Below are positions 5,449 to 7,868 of a DNA stretch of 7,868 nt, piece by piece. The stretch lies in assembly GCA_001775965.1 (NCBI GenBank), contig MEZG01000079.1, forward strand, positions 1-7,868, read 5' to 3'. A program made the translations under genes and the position numbers. This DNA comes from Candidatus Bathyarchaeota archaeon RBG_13_60_20 (GTDB taxonomy: Archaea > Thermoproteota > Bathyarchaeia > TCS64). The notes beneath the pieces are model-generated. The model was not told the DNA's origin and searched no databases. It worked only from the letters and a program-made list of their open reading frames with translations. Position 1 is the stretch's first letter. Every line of letters begins with the position of its first letter.

Positions 5449-6866
5449 GCGTTGACCTTGTCCAGGTAAAGCTTCCGCCTGTAGAGGACGCCCATTACGT
5501 CGGCAGCCCTCTCAGGCGTCGTGTAGACTGGCACCCGCTGCTTCTCAAGTATCTTGGCTGACTCGCCCGCCACGTCGGCGGAGGGGTCGATGACTATGAC
5601 CGGCTTGTCGTACTTCTTGTAGGTCTTGAGGAGGGTGGTGTTGATCCACTGGTACATGCCTGCGAGGTCGGCGTCGGCTACGTCGGGGAACATGGTCTTG
5701 ATGATGCTGGTGCCCAGGCTGATGGTGATGAGCCCGTTGATGTTGGGCTGCTTCAGCACAACGTCGGGGACGTTGAGGAAGCTGTTCATGTTGAGGCTGG
5801 CGGTAAGGTCTACGGGGTTCTTGGGGTTCCCAAACTCGGGTATCAGCGCCTTGACCTCCTCCTGGGCCTTCTCGTCGAGAGTGGGCACGGATAGACCGTT
5901 CTGGATGAGCCTGTCCGCCGTCTCCACGGCCACCCCTCCGCTGTTGCTCACGATCCCGACGTTGGGGCCCTTGGGCAGAGGGCAGTAGAGGAGCCCCTTG
6001 ACGTAGTCGAACATCTCTGAAGCGTCGTAAGCCCTGACGACGCCGGCCTGCTTGAAGGCGGCGTCGTAGACCTTGTCGCTGCCGGCGATGCTACCGGTGT
6101 GGCTTGCCGCGGCCTTGCTGCCGGCCTCGGTGACGCCCACCTTGATGGCGACGATGGGCTTGGTCTTGCTGACCTGTTTGGCGGCCTCGAACCACTTACG
6201 GCCCTCCTTGAGGCCCTCGATGTACATGGCGATTATCCTGGTGTCAGGGTCCTCGCCGAAGTACTTGACGAACTCGTAGCCCTTGAGGTCGCTCTCATTG
6301 CCGCTGCTGATGAACTTGCCGACGCCTACGCCCATAGCGGAGGCGCGTATGTAGAGCTGTAGGCCGTAGCCGCCGCTCTGGCTTATGAAGCTGACCTCGC
6401 CACTCTCATGGAGGAACGGGATCATGAGAGCGCTGAGCTTGGCCTTGCTGCTGGTGACGCCCATGCAGTTCGGCCCTATAAACCTGGTGCTGCCCTTGGC
6501 CACCTGGAGGATCTGCTCTATGAGCTGCCTACCCTCCTCGCCGGCCTCACTGAACCCGCTAGTGATGACCACGGCGCCCTTGATGCCCTTCTCCTTGAGG
6601 TCGCTGAAGACGCCTGGGACGAACTTGGCCGGGACCACCACCAGGGCCATGTCAACGGGCCCTGGCACGTCCTTCACGTTGCCGTAGCACTTGAGCCCCA
6701 GAATCTCCTCGGCCTTGGGGTTGATGGGGTAGATGGGGCCCTCGAAGCCGCTCTGCTTGACGGCGTTGAGCAGCATGTAGCCCCACTTGAAGGGGTCCGT
6801 GCTGGCCCCGACCACGGCCACGCTCTTGGGCATGAGTATCTTGTCTAGCGCTTCCTTGGCTTCCAA
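5445..6866 (-). CDS. Acyl-CoA (acetate) synthetase, ADP-forming, alpha-type subunit
   Basis: A 473-residue homologue of the alpha subunit of ADP-forming acetyl-CoA synthetase, which converts acyl-CoA, ADP and phosphate to the acid, CoA and ATP. Domain order: CoA-binding Rossmann domain (about 8-135; PKSVAVVGAS, YPINPK, FIGPNC-GV), succinyl-CoA-ligase-like domain (about 150-295) with SQSGG at 162-166 and the phosphohistidine His256 in AAASHTGSIAGSDKVYDAAF, then a third domain (about 300-460; GIVSNSGGVAVETAD, GNPKNPVDLT). Length fits a free alpha subunit (about 450-465) and not the fused alpha-beta form of about 700, and no ATP-grasp beta subunit is in the window. The acyl substrate cannot be told from sequence. 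The TTG start at 6866 is supported by a GAGGA ribosome-binding sequence 6 nt upstream and an upstream in-frame stop. It is divergent from the PadR gene, and its 3' end overlaps the extended plus-strand frame by a few bases. Confidence 0.92.
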   Translation of the reverse strand: MEAKEALDKILMPKSVAVVGASTDPFKWGYMLLNAVKQSGFEGPIYPINPKAEEILGLKCYGNVKDVPGPVDMALVVVPAKFVPGVFSDLKEKGIKGAVVITSGFSEAGEEGRQLIEQILQVAKGSTRFIGPNCMGVTSSKAKLSALMIPFLHESGEVSFISQSGGYGLQLYIRASAMGVGVGKFISSGNESDLKGYEFVKYFGEDPDTRIIAMYIEGLKEGRKWFEAAKQVSKTKPIVAIKVGVTEAGSKAAASHTGSIAGSDKVYDAAFKQAGVVRAYDASEMFDYVKGLLYCPLPKGPNVGIVSNSGGVAVETADRLIQNGLSVPTLDEKAQEEVKALIPEFGNPKNPVDLTASLNMNSFLNVPDVVLKQPNINGLITISLGTSIIKTMFPDVADADLAGMYQWINTTLLKTYKKYDKPVIVIDPSADVAGESAKILEKQRVPVYTTPERAADVMGVLYRRKLYLDKVNA

Positions 6867-6872
6867 GTCGAT

Positions 6873-6877
6873 TCCTC
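6873..6877 (-). promoter_or_regulatory. Ribosome-binding site of the acyl-CoA synthetase gene
   Basis: GAGGA on the minus strand lies 6 nt before the TTG start. It supports TTG as the initiation codon and shows that this transcript has a leader, unlike most others here. Confidence 0.6.
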
Positions 6878-6910
6878 TTCGAACGATTCATGAAAAGGTG
6901 CTGCCGATCC

Positions 6911-6919
6911 TATATAAAA
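6911..6919 (-). promoter_or_regulatory. TATA box of the acyl-CoA synthetase gene
   Basis: TTTTATATA on the minus strand is a strong archaeal TATA box. Transcription would start about 26 nt downstream, near 6887, leaving a leader of about 20 nt that holds the ribosome-binding site. Confidence 0.7.
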
Positions 6920-6963
6920 CTGTATGAGCCGGGTGGTTCTCGGCGTTTTCGCGGCGTGTATAC

Positions 6964-6976
6964 TTAACTTTGTTAA
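6964..6976. promoter_or_regulatory. Putative operator copy 1 (TTAAC-TTT-GTTAA)
   Basis: A perfect 5-base inverted repeat with a 3-base spacer, just upstream of the PadR TATA box and between the two divergent promoters. It matches the second copy at 7005-7017 in 11 of 13 positions, which suggests a binding site for a dimeric regulator, most simply the PadR protein itself. Confidence 0.5.
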
Positions 6977-6982
6977 ATAGCC

Positions 6983-6993
6983 TTTATATTTAT
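6983..6993 (+). promoter_or_regulatory. TATA box of the PadR operon
   Basis: TTTATATTTAT is a strong TATA element. With the usual 26-nt spacing transcription would begin near 7012-7016, a few bases before the ATG at 7020. Confidence 0.65.
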
Positions 6994-7004
6994 CGCTGTT
7001 ATGT

Positions 7005-7017
7005 TTAACATTGTTAG
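7005..7017. promoter_or_regulatory. Putative operator copy 2 (TTAAC-ATT-GTTAG)
   Basis: Second copy of the TTAAC-N3-GTTA element, centred 41 bp from the first and lying on the predicted transcription start. A bound dimer here would be expected to block initiation. Confidence 0.5.
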
Positions 7018-7019
7018 GT

Positions 7020-7439
7020 ATGTGTGACTGTCATGGAGGATGCCGCGAAGCCCACCACAGGCACCACCCCCTCCCCGAGAGGGGGTGGATACAGTTCCTG
7101 CTGTTGCTGCTGCTGAACGAGGAGCCCATGCACGGGTACCAGCTCATATCCGAGATGGAGGAGCGTGGCCTCGTCCTGGAGGGCCGGTTCAGGACCGGCT
7201 CCATATACACCATCCTGAACAGGATGGAGGAGAACGGGCTGCTCAGGTCCAGCCACGGGGAGAGCGACGCGGGCAGGACCCGCAGGATCTACGAGATCAC
7301 CGGCGAAGGCAGAGAGCACCTGAAGACGGGTTTGGAGTACATGCTGCGGAGGAAACGGTTCCTCGACCAGATGGAGGAGTACTACAGGCGGCACTTCCCG
7401 GAGCCACAACCTGACGGAGACAGAGAAGATGATGTATAG
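7020..7439 (+). CDS. PadR-family transcriptional regulator with Cys/His-rich N-terminus
   Basis: A 139-residue winged-helix regulator of the PadR family. The N-terminal 16 residues (MCDCHGGCREAHHRHH) hold three Cys and five His and precede the DNA-binding domain; such an extension could bind a metal ion or react with oxidants. The PadR domain follows at about 22-105: first helix WIQFLLLLLLNEEPMHGYQL, recognition region GSIYTILNRMEENGLL (60-75) and wing GRTRRIYEITGEGREHL (85-101). A short C-terminal helix (105-126) would mediate dimerisation, and the last residues are acidic. The start is taken as ATG 7020; TTG at 7011 is in frame but lies within the second operator at the predicted transcript start. 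The stop overlaps the start of the Cys/His-rich small gene, so the two are co-translated. Divergent to the acyl-CoA synthetase gene, it may regulate that gene as well as itself. Confidence 0.88.
   Translation: MCDCHGGCREAHHRHHPLPERGWIQFLLLLLLNEEPMHGYQLISEMEERGLVLEGRFRTGSIYTILNRMEENGLLRSSHGESDAGRTRRIYEITGEGREHLKTGLEYMLRRKRFLDQMEEYYRRHFPEPQPDGDREDDV
7064..7088 (+). repeat. GC-rich perfect 10-bp inverted repeat inside the PadR gene
   Basis: CCACCCCCTC at 7064-7073 is perfectly complementary to GAGGGGGTGG at 7079-7088 around a 5-base loop (CCCGA). It spans codons 15-23, where the Cys/His-rich leader meets the winged-helix domain, and would form a very stable RNA hairpin early in the message. Confidence 0.6.
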
Positions 7440-7587
7440 ACACCACGGTTGCCACGGAGCCCACCACTGCGGATGCCATGGGGTGATGTCCGCAGAGGAA
7501 GAGGTCCAGATGCTCGAGGAAGTCAAGGAGCACCTGGAGGCTCAGCTGGCGAACGTTAACGAGAGGCTTGCGAAGCTGAAGGAGTAG
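7429..7587 (+). CDS. Cys/His-rich mini-protein with helical tail, coupled to PadR
   Basis: A 52-codon gene (ATG 7429; ATG 7432 would give 51). The N-terminal 18 residues, MMYRHHGCHGAHHCGCHG, hold three Cys (8, 14, 16) and six His (5, 6, 9, 12, 13, 17), a metal-binding-like cluster. Residues 20-52 are a charged amphipathic helix (SAEEEVQMLEEVKEHLEAQL, then ANVNERLAKLKE), probably coiled-coil. It recalls small HGCHG-type proteins with an 'EExxxLEEYxExLxxEL-xVxERIxxLK' tail (DUF5320-like); I make this link from memory and could not check it. It overlaps the end of PadR by 11 bases and has GGAG 9 nt upstream, inside PadR, so translation is coupled. The shared CHG-type cysteine/histidine motif at the start of both proteins suggests that they bind the same ligand or each other. 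Function is unknown. Confidence 0.75.
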   Translation: MMYRHHGCHGAHHCGCHGVMSAEEEVQMLEEVKEHLEAQLANVNERLAKLKE

Positions 7588-7631
7588 TCCCTAAGGGTCG
7601 GGGCTCCCTCAGCTTCAAACATTGATCCGCC

Positions 7632-7658
7632 TTTTTTTACTTAACTTCTTTCCTTGTT
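7632..7658 (+). terminator. T-rich terminator of the PadR operon
   Basis: Seven consecutive T residues (7632-7638) followed by a second pyrimidine-rich stretch (CTTCTTTCCTTGTTC) lie about 45 nt after the stop of the mini-protein gene. Oligo-T tracts of this kind end transcription in archaea. No strong stem precedes it. Confidence 0.65.
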
Positions 7659-7693
7659 CACTCGCCTCCCCTCTCTAGCCCGGTGAGTCGATC

Positions 7694-7699
7694 TTATAT
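7694..7699 (+). promoter_or_regulatory. TATA box of the right-edge gene
   Basis: TTATAT is centred about 27 nt before the ATG at 7724, again the leaderless spacing. Confidence 0.55.
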
Positions 7700-7723
7700 C
7701 GCTACGTCGCCGAGCATGAGGCG

Positions 7724-7868
7724 ATGAGCATCAGGGTTGTGGAGTACGGGCCCTTCGGGTGCCAGCTGGACCGGGGCACAGTGGAGTCCATGGACCAGAT
7801 TCCTGAAGGCTACTACATTGTGAGGGCGCAGGCCGGCGACGGGCTCACCGTGTACATCGACCCTGTGA
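7724..7868 (+). CDS. Unidentified protein, N-terminal 48 residues only
   Basis: An open frame from ATG 7724 runs off the right edge (MSIRVVEYGPFGCQLDRGTV, then ESMDQIPEGYYIVRAQAGDG and LTVYIDPV). The start is backed by a TATA box 27 nt upstream, and the ATG at 7716 in another frame stops after three codons. The alternating hydrophobic pattern (YYIVRAQ, LTVYID) suggests a beta-rich fold. I do not recognise the family from this fragment. It lies beyond the PadR-operon terminator and so is probably a separate transcript. Confidence 0.65.
   Translation, partial: MSIRVVEYGPFGCQLDRGTVESMDQIPEGYYIVRAQAGDGLTVYIDPV

Noticed and set aside
5366..5455. 29-codon ORF starting ATG 5366
   Set aside because: The product is almost all Arg, Trp, Phe and Lys, typical of an out-of-frame reading of GC-rich DNA, and it overlaps the more protein-like frame.
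7011..7013. TTG as start of the PadR gene
   Set aside because: It falls at the predicted transcription start and inside the second operator; ATG 7020 is a better codon only three codons downstream.

Overview
The window reads as GC-rich archaeal DNA, probably from a thermophilic member of the TACK group, although I cannot name a species. Several genes are preceded by an AT-rich TATA element whose centre lies about 25-28 nt from the start codon, the pattern of leaderless archaeal transcripts. Arginine is mostly AGG. TTG and GTG starts occur. The energy-metabolism gene present is an ADP-forming acyl-CoA synthetase, an enzyme type common in archaea. There are no rRNA or tRNA genes, insertion sequences or CRISPR arrays.

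Left part (1-1100): the 3' end of a NimA-like pyridoxamine-phosphate-oxidase-fold flavoprotein (+) converges on a two-CBS-domain protein (-). An AT-rich intergenic stretch of about 200 bp separates them.

Middle-left (1078-3916, all -): a compact cluster, in transcription order: a small Cys-containing protein resembling L-2-amino-thiazoline-4-carboxylate hydrolase, a soluble FAD protein of the fumarate reductase/L-aspartate oxidase superfamily, and an AlkD-like HEAT-repeat DNA glycosylase that overlaps the flavoprotein by 8 bp. The flavoprotein has its own TATA-like box, which contains the stop codon of the gene before it.

Middle-right (3917-5448, +): a divergent promoter region leads to a CPBP (CAAX-protease-like) membrane protein that keeps the EExxxR motif but seems to lack both motif histidines. 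Next comes an unrecognised protein with two membrane segments and a charged, helical C-terminal tail. Its reading frame continues in frame for 28 codons beyond a TAG stop.

Right part (5445-7868): the alpha-type subunit of an ADP-forming acyl-CoA synthetase (-) lies divergent from a PadR-family regulator (+). This PadR has a Cys/His-rich N-terminus. It overlaps a 52-codon gene for a Cys/His-rich mini-protein with a helical tail. The PadR promoter carries two copies of a TTAAC-N3-GTTA inverted repeat on either side of its TATA box. Together this looks like a self-regulated, possibly metal- or redox-sensing module, and it is the most novel-looking part of the window. A T-rich terminator ends it, and the first 48 codons of an unidentified gene follow at the right edge.
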